Below are positions 28,662-38,306 of a stretch of DNA of 64,000 bases, piece by piece (position 1 is the stretch's first letter; each line of letters begins with the position of its first letter). The notes under the pieces are model-generated. The model was not told the DNA's origin. It was given only the letters and a program-made list of their open reading frames with translations, and did not search any database. The translations under genes and the position numbers were made by a program. The DNA comes from Pseudomonas brassicacearum (GTDB lineage Bacteria > Pseudomonadota > Gammaproteobacteria > Pseudomonadales > Pseudomonadaceae), in NCBI RefSeq assembly GCF_000585995.1, contig NZ_CP007410.1, forward strand, positions 682,001-746,000. The letters run 5' to 3'.

Positions 28662-29066
28662 TCAAACCAGAGGCGAGGCGCGGGGGTTGAGGCTTGGCCA
28701 TTGCTGGCGGGGCGTGGGGCTGTCGAGCTTCGAATGGGCAATGCCGCGATGGCTGGGCCGAGCATCCAGGTACAACTGCGGGGCATGGCCGGTGAGTGCC
28801 ACCAGCGATGCGGCGCCTGAACAGCACCAGCAATGCTGCATCGTCGAGTGAGTGTCCTTCTGCGACGTGCCCTGTTCGAGCTTGCCCAGGGAAATCGCGA
28901 CCATTTTCGTGCCGCTGGACGAGCAGAAACTGCCCCACAACAGCTGCTCTGATGGCGCCTGGGCATTCGCCATCGCGCCAACGCTGCCGGAAAGCGGCAT
29001 GGCAAGCATGTTGAACAGCACTGCGAAGCAGGCGATCCAGGCAAATGCAAGCCGTTGTCGGGACAT
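28662..29066 (-). CDS. DUF2946 family protein
   Basis: A 134-residue protein with an N-terminal signal or anchor (FAWIACFAVLFNMLAMPLSG) and the cysteine motif HCWCCSG typical of DUF2946. It is the first gene of the five-gene copper cluster (DUF2946, PCuAC, DUF2946, oprC, PepSY). Its distant relation to the second DUF2946 gene suggests an old duplication. ATG 29066 was preferred to a TTG at 29090. Confidence 0.75.
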   Translation of the reverse strand: MSRQRLAFAWIACFAVLFNMLAMPLSGSVGAMANAQAPSEQLLWGSFCSSSGTKMVAISLGKLEQGTSQKDTHSTMQHCWCCSGAASLVALTGHAPQLYLDARPSHRGIAHSKLDSPTPRQQWPSLNPRASPLV

Positions 29067-29201
29067 GGGCGAATCCGCTCGGTTGGGCAATCAGGTGGCG
29101 GTATTTAGCCTGATCGGGGTTGAGAAGTAAAAAGGCCGCGTGCGGTATAGGGTCGCAGGCTTTGCATTAACAGTAGCAACAGTTTTGTAGGTGGATGCTG
29201 T

Positions 29202-29333
29202 TGTGGCGAGGGAGCTTGCTCCCGCTGGGGCGCGAAGCGGCCCTGAATCGTGCATCGCGGTGTATCAGGAAAATTGTGTCCGCCTTCTTGGGGCTGCTGC
29301 GCAGCCCAGCGGGAGCAAGCTCCCTCGCCACGG
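29202..29333. repeat. Paired palindromes (GTGGCGAGGGAGC class)
   Basis: Inverted doublet with a longer spacer than the others of its class. It lies between the truncated antitoxin-like gene and the copper cluster. Confidence 0.85.
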
Positions 29334-29346
29334 AGAATGTTGTTGA

Positions 29347-29622
29347 TCAGTCGATATTCGATTGTTCCCAATCTGCATCGTAGTCCATCTGTGTCATATC
29401 TCTTGCCCGAGCGATATCGTTAAGGGATGCTCGAATCAGTCCCCCGTCCCCCGTGTCTTCTTCGAGACAAGCATCTAGATAAGCTGCCATTTCCTCATGC
29501 GTTTTGAGATGGCTAGCAGCGTCGAAACGCGTAATGGCTTCATCCCGTAGAATCCGGGCGAACTCAGGATCACGCTTGGCACGTTCCGCAATCGTATGTT
29601 TGTAGCTTCGTGTAAGGGCCAT
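29347..29622 (-). CDS. Truncated addiction-module antidote (HigA/HTH type)
   Basis: A 91-residue protein. The N terminus (YKHTIAERAKRDPEFARILRDEAI) is a conserved opening of one antidote group. The middle (YLDACLEEDTGDGGLIRASL) and NDIARARDMTQ are the start of the usual antidote helix-turn-helix domain. The remaining recognition helix and C terminus, normally another 30 or so residues, are replaced by MDYDADWEQSNID. It therefore looks like a 3'-truncated antitoxin unlikely to bind DNA in the usual way. No toxin gene is recognisable next to it. Confidence 0.6.
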   Translation of the reverse strand: MALTRSYKHTIAERAKRDPEFARILRDEAITRFDAASHLKTHEEMAAYLDACLEEDTGDGGLIRASLNDIARARDMTQMDYDADWEQSNID

Positions 29623-29656
29623 TTGTTACTTTAAATCTAATGGCATGCGTAGTTTT

Positions 29657-29790
29657 TGTGGTGAGGGGATTTATCCCCGCTGGGCTGCGAAGCAGCCCCA
29701 AAAGCTGGCACCTCGCAGCATCAGCCTAACCCCGTATTGTCGTTCAGGGGGCTGCTACGCAGCCCAACGGGGATAAATCCCCTCGCCACA
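29657..29790. repeat. Paired palindromes, GTGGTGAGGGGATTTATCCCC class
   Basis: Inverted doublet of a third palindrome family: GTGGTGAGGGGATTTATCCC, GCTGGGCTGCGAAGCAGCCCC, and the mirror copy. It lies in the 499-bp gap between the truncated antitoxin and cobK. The rest of that gap (29,800-30,121) shows no convincing gene or RNA. Confidence 0.88.
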
Positions 29791-30121
29791 GGGCGGCGGC
29801 TGTACGCAGGTTAGTCGACCGGGGAGTCCAGCATTACCGGCGCGCCCGAAGGCGCCCTGCGCACAACCACCATCTAGTGCAGGAGTGGATACCTGACTGG
29901 ATGAAGCTTGTGAACCTGCTGAAAACCACCGGGCGACTAAACCCGATCACTGAAGGGCAGTGACGGGAATCAAGTTACCGACGGCCTCCAAGGCGCACAA
30001 GCCGGCGGATTCTGGCGCAGTTGTAGGCAGTGGCGCAAGGTGATGTAGCCTACTGTCGTAGTTCCGACGAGGCAGGGTTGTAGGGCGGTGTAGGTTCCCA
30101 GCACAGCACAAAAAAAGACTA

Positions 30122-30859
30122 TTAAGCCAGGTGCTGCAGCCCCCGTAATAACTCCTCCACCGCCCCAAACTCCCGATCCACCCCCGCCAACACCGGCCGC
30201 CGCAAAATCAACACCGGCACCCCCCGCTCCCGAGCCACCTCCAGCTTCGGCTCAGTGGCCGTGCTGCCGCTGTTCTTGCTGACCAGCACATCGATCTGCC
30301 GTCGTTCAAACAGCTCGCGTTCACCCTCAATGTGGAACGGCCCGCGGGCACCGATGACTTCGCAGCGCTCATTGCCGGGATAAACGTCCAAAGCGCGCAG
30401 GGTCCAGAATTGCTCTGGCGGAATTTCGTGCAGATGTTGCAGCGGTTCGCGACCGAGGGTGAACAGTGGGCGGCGGAAGGGTTTCAGGGCTTGGATCAGT
30501 TCGGCCCAATCGGCCACTTCGCGCCAGTCATCCCCGGTCTGGGGTTGCCATGCCGGACGCCGCAAGGCCCAACACGCAATGCCGCAGGTGCGGGCCGCGT
30601 GGGCGGCGTTGTGGCTGATTTGTGCGGCGTAGGGGTGGGTGGCGTCCAGCAGCAGGTCGATGCCCTGCTCGCGAATGAATTGCGCCAGGCCGTCGGCGCC
30701 GCCGTAGCCGCCGACACGCACCTGGCAGGTCAGGTCCGTGGGGACGCGACCGATGCCTGCCAGGCTGTAGATGTGCTGGGGGCCGAGGGTGCGGGCGATG
30801 GCCAGGGCTTCGGTGACGCCGCCGAGCAACAGGATGCGTTTCATTTCAAGGCTCTTCAT
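30122..30859 (-). CDS. cobK: Precorrin-6A reductase CobK/CbiJ
   Basis: A 245-residue NADPH-dependent reductase of corrin ring synthesis. Seen are an N-terminal nucleotide-binding strand ([15 protein letters not shown]), [17 protein letters not shown] and the C-terminal [21 protein letters not shown], all conserved. The ATG at 30859 overlaps the cbiD stop (ATGA); a second ATG five codons in is possible. Last gene of cobL-cbiD-cobK. Confidence 0.93.
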   Translation of the reverse strand: MKSLEMKRILLLGGVTEALAIARTLGPQHIYSLAGIGRVPTDLTCQVRVGGYGGADGLAQFIREQGIDLLLDATHPYAAQISHNAAHAARTCGIACWALRRPAWQPQTGDDWREVADWAELIQALKPFRRPLFTLGREPLQHLHEIPPEQFWTLRALDVYPGNERCEVIGARGPFHIEGERELFERRQIDVLVSKNSGSTATEPKLEVARERGVPVLILRRPVLAGVDREFGAVEELLRGLQHLA

Positions 30860-31953
30860 GACAAGGCTCCGGCGTGACCGACAATCCCGCCCTGGCGATC
30901 GATGGCGAAGACTTCGACCTGGACCTGGGCCGGCACCACACTGCGGGCGAAGGCCAGGGCGTGTTCGCACACCGCATCGCCGAGGGCGATACCGGCGGCG
31001 CTGGCCATCGCCAGGGCTTGCTGGCTGGTGTTGGCCGCGCGGATGCCTTGCTGCAGGGTTTCATCAGCGCCGATTGCAGCTGCCCATTTGGCCAGTTGTG
31101 GCAGGTCGATGCTCGAGTGACGGCTGTGCAGGTCCATGTGGCCGGCGGCGAGTTTGCTGATCTTGCCAAAGCCGCCACAGAGGCTGAGTTTTTCCACCGG
31201 CACCTTGCGCACATGCTTGAGCACGGCGCCGACGAAGTCACCCATTTCGATCAGGGCGATTTCCGGCAGGTTATAGACCCGGCGCATGGTGTCTTCGCTG
31301 GCATTGCCGGTGCAGGCGGCGACATGCTGGTAACCGTTGGTCGTCGCCACATCGATGCCCTGGTGGATTGAGGCGATGTAGGCCGCGCAGGAAAACGGCC
31401 GGACGATGCCGCTGGTGCCAAGGATCGACAGGCCGCCAAGAATCCCCAGTCGTGGGTTCATGGTTTTCAGCGCCAAGGCTTCACCGCCCTCGACATTGAC
31501 CGTGACCTCGAAGCCACCGGCATAACCGCTGTCTTCGGCCAGACGGCCCAGGTGTTCGTTGATCATTTTGCGCGGCACCGGGTTGATCGCCGGCTCACCG
31601 ACTTCCAACACCAGGCCAGGGCGCGTCACCGTCCCTACGCCGCGCCCGGCGATGAAACGCACCCCCGGTTCGTCGATCAAGCGCACGTGGGAAAACAGCA
31701 GGGCGCCGTGGGTCACGTCCGGGTCGTCGCCAGCGTCCTTGATCGTCCCGGCCTCGGCGCCTTGTTCGGTCCGTCGGCAGAACTCCAGGCGCATTTGCAC
31801 GTGCTTGCCCTTGGGTAGCACGATCTCCACGGCATCGGCGTGGGCGCCGCCCAGCAGCAACCGGGCCGCCGCCAGGCTGGTGGCGGTGGCGCAGCTACCG
31901 GTGGTCAGGCCGCTGCGCAGGGGCGCGGGTTGTTCGGCGGTTTCGTCACGCAT
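30856..31953 (-). CDS. cbiD: CbiD, precorrin/cobalt-precorrin-5B C1-methyltransferase
   Basis: A 365-residue enzyme. [23 protein letters not shown] is the CbiD start motif, and [20 protein letters not shown] and [15 protein letters not shown] are also conserved. It methylates C1 of the corrin ring. It overlaps cobL by 8 bp and cobK by 4 bp. Aerobic organisms such as the classical P. denitrificans use CobF for this step; no cobF is present here, so CbiD presumably substitutes. Confidence 0.93.
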   Translation of the reverse strand: MRDETAEQPAPLRSGLTTGSCATATSLAAARLLLGGAHADAVEIVLPKGKHVQMRLEFCRRTEQGAEAGTIKDAGDDPDVTHGALLFSHVRLIDEPGVRFIAGRGVGTVTRPGLVLEVGEPAINPVPRKMINEHLGRLAEDSGYAGGFEVTVNVEGGEALALKTMNPRLGILGGLSILGTSGIVRPFSCAAYIASIHQGIDVATTNGYQHVAACTGNASEDTMRRVYNLPEIALIEMGDFVGAVLKHVRKVPVEKLSLCGGFGKISKLAAGHMDLHSRHSSIDLPQLAKWAAAIGADETLQQGIRAANTSQQALAMASAAGIALGDAVCEHALAFARSVVPAQVQVEVFAIDRQGGIVGHAGALS

Positions 31954-33157
31954 CGAGAGGCTTCGTCAGGTCCAGCAAGGTAATCGGCAAGGCCTGGCGC
32001 CAGGTGTCGAACTCACCCAAGGGTTGGGCCTGGGCGATGTGAATCCGGGTCAGTTCGCCGCCGTGGCGTGCGCGCCAGTCCATGAGCGTCATCTCGCTCT
32101 GCAGGGTCACGGCGTTGGCCACGAGCCGGCCGCCCGGCTTGAGTTGGGCCCAGCAGGCGTCCAGCACACCTTCACGGGTGACGCCGCCACCGATGAACAC
32201 CGCGTCCGGACGCTCCAGGCCTTCCAGCGCTTGTGGGGCTTTCCCGCGAATCAGTTGCAAACCGGGCACACCGAGGCTGTCGCGGTTACGTTCGATCAAG
32301 GCCTGGCGACCTTCGTCGGCTTCGATGGCCAGGGCCCGGCAACTGGGGTGGGTGCGCATCCATTCGATGCCGATGGAGCCGCTGCCGGCGCCGACATCCC
32401 AGAGCAGCTCGCCAGGGGTTGGTGCAAGGCGGGCGAGGGTGATGGCGCGCACGTCGCGTTTGGTCAACTGGCCGTCATGTTCAAACGCGCTGTCCGGCAA
32501 ACCGGCCAGGCGTGAAAGGCGCAGCGCCGAGGGTTCGCTGCGGCATTCGATAGCGATCAAGTTCAGGTCCGCAACGGCTGGGTCGGCCCATTGCGTCGCA
32601 GTGCCTTCGATCCGTCGTTCCGCCGCGCCGCCCAAGTGTTCCAGGACGATCATGGCGCTGGGCCCGAACCCTCGCTCGCGCAGCATCGTGGCCACGGCGG
32701 CGGGACTGTGGCGGTCATTGCTCAGCAGCAACAGCCGGACGCCTGTGGATAAATGCACATTGAGCGCCGCCAGGGGGCGTGCCACCAGCGACAGCGTGAC
32801 CACGTCCTGCAGCGGCCAGCCCAGGCGAGCCGCCGCCAGCGAACAGGACGATGGTGCCGGGATGACCAGCATTTGATCGCCAGGCACCTGTTTCGCCAGG
32901 CTCGCGCCCACGCCATAGAACATCGGATCGCCGCTGGCCAGCACACACACCGACTCGCCCCGTCGCGCCAGCAACGGCTCCAGGGAAAACGGGCTGGGCC
33001 ACAGTTCCCGTTCGCCGCGGATGCACACCGGCAACAGCGCCAGTTGTCGATCGCTGCCGACAATGCGCGACGCCCGCAGCAAGGCATGGCGAGCCATTCG
33101 GCCCAGGCCCTTGAAGCCATCTTCACCGATGCCCACTACGGTCAGCCAGGGGGTCAT
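31946..33157 (-). CDS. cobL: Precorrin-6Y C5,15-methyltransferase (decarboxylating) CobL
   Basis: A 403-residue fusion of CbiE and CbiT. Residues ~1-200 form the tetrapyrrole methylase ([24 protein letters not shown]). From about 215 comes a Rossmann methyltransferase with [17 protein letters not shown] for SAM. It methylates C5 and C15 and removes the acetate carboxyl. First gene of the minus-strand cob operon, divergent from cobG. Confidence 0.95.
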   Translation of the reverse strand: MTPWLTVVGIGEDGFKGLGRMARHALLRASRIVGSDRQLALLPVCIRGERELWPSPFSLEPLLARRGESVCVLASGDPMFYGVGASLAKQVPGDQMLVIPAPSSCSLAAARLGWPLQDVVTLSLVARPLAALNVHLSTGVRLLLLSNDRHSPAAVATMLRERGFGPSAMIVLEHLGGAAERRIEGTATQWADPAVADLNLIAIECRSEPSALRLSRLAGLPDSAFEHDGQLTKRDVRAITLARLAPTPGELLWDVGAGSGSIGIEWMRTHPSCRALAIEADEGRQALIERNRDSLGVPGLQLIRGKAPQALEGLERPDAVFIGGGVTREGVLDACWAQLKPGGRLVANAVTLQSEMTLMDWRARHGGELTRIHIAQAQPLGEFDTWRQALPITLLDLTKPLDA

Positions 33158-33299
33158 CTTTGTTCCTCGAATGGATGTGTTTTATCGGCGGGCTGTTGCG
33201 CCCACGAACCGGGCCGCCATCATACCGCGCCCCTTCTGTCAGGCGTGAACCTGTGGAAGCGGGGTTATTCACAGGTTTTGGGTCCGGCCCTAATTCCCC

Positions 33300-33389
33300 T
33301 GTGGGAGCGGGCTTGCTCGCGAAGGCGTCGATCCATTCAACCTCACCTTCTCAGGCTGACCGCTTTCGCGAGCAAGCCCACTCCCACAG
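33300..33389. repeat. Paired REP palindromes (GTGGGAGCGGGC class)
   Basis: Inverted doublet in the 365-bp region between divergent cobL and cobG. The right copy has one substitution (AGCCCACTCCCACA). No cobalamin riboswitch B12 box was recognised in this region. Confidence 0.88.
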
Positions 33390-33522
33390 TTTGAATGGGG
33401 TTGTGCACACGCTTTGTGCTTGGCCCGAATAATCCGACCGGCAAGCTTTTCATGACCCCCGGCAAAGCAGGCATAATGGCGCTCCTTCGCCATCGTGGCG
33501 TGCCTTGTCTACCGGTTATCCC

Positions 33523-34842
33523 TTGAACGAACGCCCATCAACCAACGTCATACGCCCCTCGGGTTGTCCGGGTTTGTTGCGTGTCGTCCAGGCGTTGGAC
33601 GGTGGGATCTGCCGAATCAAGCTCGATGGCGGTTCCATCCGGGCGGATCAGGTCGAAGCCGTGGCATCGGCGGCCGAGCGGTTTGCCGGTGGCGTGATCG
33701 AGGCGACCAACCGCGGCAACCTGCAAATCCGCGGGATTGGGTCCGCGCACGGCGCGCTGATCGAGTCACTGCTGGCCGCCGGACTGGGGCCAAGAACCCC
33801 CGCCGGTGATGACGTGCGCAACCTGATGCTCAGCCCGTCGGCCGGGATCGACCGGCAGATGCTGGTCGATACTCGCCCGTTGGCCGTGCAGATCCTTGCC
33901 ACCCTGCAAACCCATGAGCGCTTCCATGAACTGTCGGCCAAATTCGCCGTGCAGCTGGACGGCGGGGAAGCGCTGGCGATGCTCGAGCATCATCATGACC
34001 TGTGGTTGTCGGCCCTTGTCCGCAATGGCGAGCCCTGGTTGGCCTTCGGCCTGGCCGGCTCGCCGCTGGACGCGCCGGCGGGCAGGGTCCCGATGGCGCA
34101 GGGGCATGCTCTGGTGGTGACGGTGCTGGAGCTGTTTCTCGACCTGGCCCGCCCGGACCAGACACGCATGCGCCACCTGCTGAGTGAAATTCCTCCGGAT
34201 GAGTTCATGACCCGGTTGGCCCGGCACGTGCCGCTGCAAGCGTGCCGCGATTGGCAGCGGGACGCGTCTGCCGACGGGCTGCACATCGGTGTCCATGCCC
34301 AGCACGACGACCGTGTCTATGTGGGGGCCGCGGCGCCCCTGGGCCGGCTCGACCCCATCATGTTGCGAGGAGCGGCGCAATTGGCGCGGGAGAAGGGCGA
34401 TGCCAGCCTTCGTTTCACGCCGTGGCAAAGCCTGCTGCTGCCCAACGTGCGCCGTGAGGATGCGGACGAGGTCTTGACGCGGCTGGAGGGCCTGGGCCTG
34501 CTGTGCTCGCTCGATCAACCCTTGGCGCAATTCATCGCCTGCACCGGCTCCAGCGGCTGTGGCAAAGCCCTGGCCGACACCAAGGCCGATGCCCGGCAAC
34601 TGGCCGAGCTGCTGCAACGCCAGGGCCAAACCCTGAAGGTCCACCTGTCGGGCTGCCCGCGTTCCTGCGCGGCGGCCCATATCGCGCCTGTCACCTTGCT
34701 TGCGGTCGCCCCCGGTCGTTACGACCTGTATTTTCGCGATGCCACGCTGCCGGGTTTCGGCGCGTTGCAGGCGCACAATCTAACTATTGAAGCGCTCGGC
34801 CACTGGCTCGACGCTCACCCCCGGAGCCCCCTTGATGCTTGA
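33523..34842 (+). CDS. cobG: Precorrin-3B synthase CobG
   Basis: About 439 residues. It is a siroheme/4Fe-4S monooxygenase of the aerobic B12 pathway, related to nitrite and sulfite reductases. N-terminal SGCPGLLRVVQALDGGICRIKL and C-terminal cysteine clusters CTGSSGCGKA and LSGCPRSCAAAH supply the 4Fe-4S/siroheme ligands. It needs oxygen, so synthesis is at least partly aerobic. The start is uncertain: the frame opens with TTG at 33505 and another TTG at 33523, where homologues begin, but neither has a good ribosome site. Confidence 0.9.
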   Translation: MNERPSTNVIRPSGCPGLLRVVQALDGGICRIKLDGGSIRADQVEAVASAAERFAGGVIEATNRGNLQIRGIGSAHGALIESLLAAGLGPRTPAGDDVRNLMLSPSAGIDRQMLVDTRPLAVQILATLQTHERFHELSAKFAVQLDGGEALAMLEHHHDLWLSALVRNGEPWLAFGLAGSPLDAPAGRVPMAQGHALVVTVLELFLDLARPDQTRMRHLLSEIPPDEFMTRLARHVPLQACRDWQRDASADGLHIGVHAQHDDRVYVGAAAPLGRLDPIMLRGAAQLAREKGDASLRFTPWQSLLLPNVRREDADEVLTRLEGLGLLCSLDQPLAQFIACTGSSGCGKALADTKADARQLAELLQRQGQTLKVHLSGCPRSCAAAHIAPVTLLAVAPGRYDLYFRDATLPGFGALQAHNLTIEALGHWLDAHPRSPLDA

Positions 34843-35461
34843 TTACATCCGCGACGGTCAGGAGATCTACCGCAACTCCTTCGCGATCATCCGCGCCGAA
34901 GCCAACCTGGCGCGCATCCCGGCCGACCTGGAAAAACTCGCGGTACGCGTGATCCACGCCTGCGGCATGGTCGAGGCCATCGACGGCCTGCAGTTTTCCG
35001 AAGGCGCGGGCACGGCCGGACGCCAGGCGCTGGCCGCTGGTGCGTCGATCCTCTGCGATGCGCGGATGGTTTCCGAGGGGGTGACCCGGGCTCGCCTGCC
35101 GGCCAACAATCCGGTGATCTGCACCCTGCGCGACGAGAGCGTGCCGGCGTTGGCCCTTGAGCTGGGCAACACCCGTTCGGCCGCCGCCCTGGAGCTGTGG
35201 CGCCCGCACTTGGAAGGCAGTGTCGTGGTGATCGGCAACGCCCCGACCGCACTGTTCTACTTGCTGGAAATGCTCGATGCCGGCGCGCCGAAACCGGCCC
35301 TGATCCTCGGCTTTCCGGTGGGCTTCGTCGGGGCTGCCGAGTCCAAGGCCATGCTGGCGGCCAACAGCCGGGGTGTGCCGTTCGTGATCATGCAAGGCCG
35401 TCTCGGCGGCAGCGCCATGGCCGCCGCGGCCGTCAATGCCCTCGCTACGGAGATTGAATGA
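34835..35461 (+). CDS. cobH: Precorrin-8X methylmutase CobH
   Basis: A 208-residue enzyme moving the C11 methyl to C12 to give hydrogenobyrinate. [33 protein letters not shown] (catalytic His) and [13 protein letters not shown] are diagnostic. Its start lies 8 bp inside the end of cobG. Confidence 0.96.
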   Translation: MLDYIRDGQEIYRNSFAIIRAEANLARIPADLEKLAVRVIHACGMVEAIDGLQFSEGAGTAGRQALAAGASILCDARMVSEGVTRARLPANNPVICTLRDESVPALALELGNTRSAAALELWRPHLEGSVVVIGNAPTALFYLLEMLDAGAPKPALILGFPVGFVGAAESKAMLAANSRGVPFVIMQGRLGGSAMAAAAVNALATEIE

Positions 35462-36192
35462 TGCAGCAGCCTGGACGTCTGATCGGCCTCGGCGTGGGCC
35501 CCGGTGACCCGGAACTGATTACGGTCAAAGCCCTGCGCCTGCTGCGCGAATCGCCGGTGGTGGCGTACTTCGTTGCCAAGGGCAAGAAAGGCAACGCCTT
35601 TGGCATTATCGAAGCCCATTTGCAGGCTGAGCAGACCTTGCTGCCGCTGGTCTACCCGGTCACCACCGAAGCGCTGCCGGCGCCGCTGTCCTATGAGCAA
35701 GTGATCGCCGATTTCTACGACACGGCCGCCGAACAGCTGGCCGTGCACCTGGATGCCGGGCGCGACGTGGCGGTGATCTGCGAGGGCGATCCGTTCTTCT
35801 ACGGCTCCTACATGTACCTGCATGACCGCCTGGCCGAGCGCTATGACGCCGAGGTCATTCCCGGCGTGTGCTCGATGCTTGGGGGCGCCTCGGTGCTCGG
35901 TGCGCCGTTGGTCTATCGCAACCAGAGCCTGTCGGTGCTCTCCGGCGTGCTGCCTCACGATGATCTCAAGCGCCGCCTGGCCGATGCCGATGCGGCAGTG
36001 ATCATGAAGCTGGGGCGCAACTTTCCCAAGGTTCGCCAGGTGCTTCAGGAGCTGGGCCTGGACGGGCGGGCACTCTACGTCGAGCGGGCGACCATGGCCA
36101 ACCAGAAAATCGTGCCATTGGATGAAGTCGAGCCGATGTCTTCGCCGTACTTCTCGTTGATCATTGTGCCGGGCGAACGGTGGCAGGGATGA
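35458..36192 (+). CDS. cobI: Precorrin-2 C20-methyltransferase CobI
   Basis: A 244-residue SAM-dependent tetrapyrrole methylase. [16 protein letters not shown] and [18 protein letters not shown] are the two methylase motifs. ATG overlaps the cobH stop. Second methylation of the ring, feeding CobG. Confidence 0.96.
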   Translation: MMQQPGRLIGLGVGPGDPELITVKALRLLRESPVVAYFVAKGKKGNAFGIIEAHLQAEQTLLPLVYPVTTEALPAPLSYEQVIADFYDTAAEQLAVHLDAGRDVAVICEGDPFFYGSYMYLHDRLAERYDAEVIPGVCSMLGGASVLGAPLVYRNQSLSVLSGVLPHDDLKRRLADADAAVIMKLGRNFPKVRQVLQELGLDGRALYVERATMANQKIVPLDEVEPMSSPYFSLIIVPGERWQG

Positions 36193-37880
36193 CGTCCAAC
36201 GCTCCGGCAATCGTCATCCTCGGTCCGGGCAGCCTCGCGACGGCCCGGCGGATCCAACAGCGCTACCCCGACGCCTTGATTCACGGCCTGGCCGGTCGGG
36301 TCGAAGGCGCGGATCGTCAATACTCGGAGTTCGGCGTCACCTTGCGTGAGCTCTATCAGCACGACACGCCGATCATCGCCCTGTGCGCGGCCGGCATCGT
36401 CATCCGCACCCTGGCGCCGCTGCTGCTGGAAAAGGGCGTCGAGCCGCCAGTGCTGGCGGTGGCCGAAGATGGCAGCGCCGTGGTGCCGCTGCTGGGCGGC
36501 CTGGGTGGGGTCAATGTCATGGCCCGCGACATCGCGCAAACGCTGCAAATCGCGCCGGCCATCACCACCAGCGGCGAATTGCGTTTCGGCACTTGCCTGC
36601 TCAATCCGCCGAGCGGCTACCGCCTCGGCGACCTGGAGCAGGGCAAGCGTTTCGTGTCCGATCTGCTGGCTGGCGAATCGGTGCGCATTGAAGGTGTCGC
36701 GCCGTGGCTGGACCAGGCGCAGTTGCCCGAGGATGAACAGGCGCGGCTGGCGATCCGCATCGACAGCGCCGCGGGCATGCCGGCGGTGGATGAGCTGCGT
36801 ATCTATCCGCGCAATGTCGTCGTGGCGATCAGCGCGGGGGCGTCGCCGGCCGTTGGCGAGACTTTGCGTGAGGCCGGCCTCGCCGTGCAATCGCTGGCGT
36901 GCCTGTTGGCGGTGGACAGCGACATGGCCCGGCCAGAATTGCATGCAGCCGCAGCGGCCTTGAACGTGCCGCTGCGCTTCGCGTCGGCTGCTGGCGATGT
37001 CGGCCAATGGCTGAACGAAACCCTTGATCAACCTGCGTCTATTTGCGCGTTGGGCGAGCATGCCGTGGCTGTGACCGAGCAGCCCCTCGACCCCCGACAG
37101 GTCGGCCGCCCGCGCGGGCGTCTGGCGGTGATCGGCCTAGGCCCCGGCGCTGCCGAGCTGATGGTCCCGGCGGTGCGCGCCGAACTCGACCGCGCCACCG
37201 ATGTGCTGGGCTACGAAACCTACGTGCGCATGGCCGGGCCGTTCCGGGCCGATCAGGTGCAGCACTGCACTGACAACCGCGAAGAAATGCAGCGCGCCCG
37301 CCACGCCTTCGAACTGGCAGCCCAAGGCCGCTCCGTGGTGGTGGTGTCCTCCGGTGACCCAGGCGTGTTCGCCATGGCCGCTGCGGTGCTCGAAGCGTTA
37401 CACGAGTCAACGGATGCCCATTGGCACAGCGTCGACCTGCAGATACTTCCCGGTGTCTCGGCCTCCCTGGCCACGGCCGCCCAGGCTGGGGCGCCGCTGG
37501 GCCATGACTTTTGCGTGATGTCGCTGTCGGACAATCTCAAGCCGTGGTCGATCATCGAAAAACGCCTGGACCTGGCCGCCGAGGCGGATCTGGCCCTGGC
37601 GTTCTACAACCCGATTTCCCGTTCCCGACCCTGGCAATTGGGACGGGCGCTGGAAATCGTTGCGCACCACCGTGCGGCGCAGACGCCGGTGGTACTGGGA
37701 CGCGACATCGGTCGCCCGGGCCAGACACTGCGTGTCACGACGCTGGGGCAGTTGACCCCGGATCAGGTGGACATGCGCACCATGGTGCTGATCGGTTCCT
37801 CCACGACCTGCGTCTTCCCTCGCGCCGAAGGCGGTGACTGGGTGTACACGCCGCGCTGGTACGGCAGCAAGCCGCTCTGA
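36189..37880 (+). CDS. cobJ: Fused CbiG/CobE-like hydrolase and precorrin-3B C17-methyltransferase CobJ
   Basis: A 563-residue two-part protein. Residues ~1-300 carry the CbiG N-terminal fold ([32 protein letters not shown]) and CobE/CbiG-C-like sequence ([20 protein letters not shown]). From ~315 there is a tetrapyrrole methylase ([29 protein letters not shown]). The CobJ part methylates C17 with ring contraction. The CbiG part in other organisms opens the delta-lactone of cobalt-precorrin-5A. ATG 36189 overlaps the cobI stop. This fusion is usual in Pseudomonas. Confidence 0.93.
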   Translation: MTSNAPAIVILGPGSLATARRIQQRYPDALIHGLAGRVEGADRQYSEFGVTLRELYQHDTPIIALCAAGIVIRTLAPLLLEKGVEPPVLAVAEDGSAVVPLLGGLGGVNVMARDIAQTLQIAPAITTSGELRFGTCLLNPPSGYRLGDLEQGKRFVSDLLAGESVRIEGVAPWLDQAQLPEDEQARLAIRIDSAAGMPAVDELRIYPRNVVVAISAGASPAVGETLREAGLAVQSLACLLAVDSDMARPELHAAAAALNVPLRFASAAGDVGQWLNETLDQPASICALGEHAVAVTEQPLDPRQVGRPRGRLAVIGLGPGAAELMVPAVRAELDRATDVLGYETYVRMAGPFRADQVQHCTDNREEMQRARHAFELAAQGRSVVVVSSGDPGVFAMAAAVLEALHESTDAHWHSVDLQILPGVSASLATAAQAGAPLGHDFCVMSLSDNLKPWSIIEKRLDLAAEADLALAFYNPISRSRPWQLGRALEIVAHHRAAQTPVVLGRDIGRPGQTLRVTTLGQLTPDQVDMRTMVLIGSSTTCVFPRAEGGDWVYTPRWYGSKPL

Positions 37881-38306
37881 TGAAATCCGGTGGTCCGTTC
37901 GGGCCACCGCCACCTGAGTCCTGCCACCGCCTCGGTGCCGGGCATCGGTCTACTTGCTTGTATCCAGTTTTCTCAGAATGTAATAAGCCCTGACTTTAGT
38001 TAGCTGCTTTATAGATAATCGGTCGACAGTTCTTATGTACTGACTACCAAGTTGTGAACAAATAAGATAGTCGTGTGTTGTTGGACATTTATTGAATTCG
38101 TTGTGGGTTGAGTGGTGTCTTGATGAGGGTTATGTTGGCTTTCACTTCGTGGGTTATAACCGTCATTTGAGTGACAGTGGGTTGTTTGGCCAGGCAACCG
38201 ATTCTGTGGGTTATCCGCGCATGGATGCGTGTCGTTCAACTTGTCGATGCCTGGGCGCCTGAGGGCGATCCTGGCTATTTACATACAATAAATGGAAGTA
38301 TTGTTT
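37881..38306. promoter_or_regulatory. AT-rich upstream region of the large toxin gene
   Basis: 426 bp without a gene between cobJ and the toxin. From about 37,960 the base composition drops (ttgtgaacaaataagatagt, tttattgaattcg), marking the left edge of the accessory segment. It presumably carries the toxin promoter and regulatory sites. No attachment-site repeat or integrase was found. Confidence 0.4.

Noticed and set aside
28616..29050. Upstream extension of the PCuAC frame
   Set aside because: It overlaps the DUF2946 gene in another frame and would bury the PCuAC signal peptide inside the protein.
29800..30121. Gene or small RNA between the palindrome doublet and cobK
   Set aside because: No open frame with a ribosome site, no terminator-like hairpin and no recognised RNA pattern.
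33158..33504. Cobalamin riboswitch between cobL and cobG
   Set aside because: No B12-box-like core or typical long structured leader was found. The gap is largely taken up by a REP doublet.
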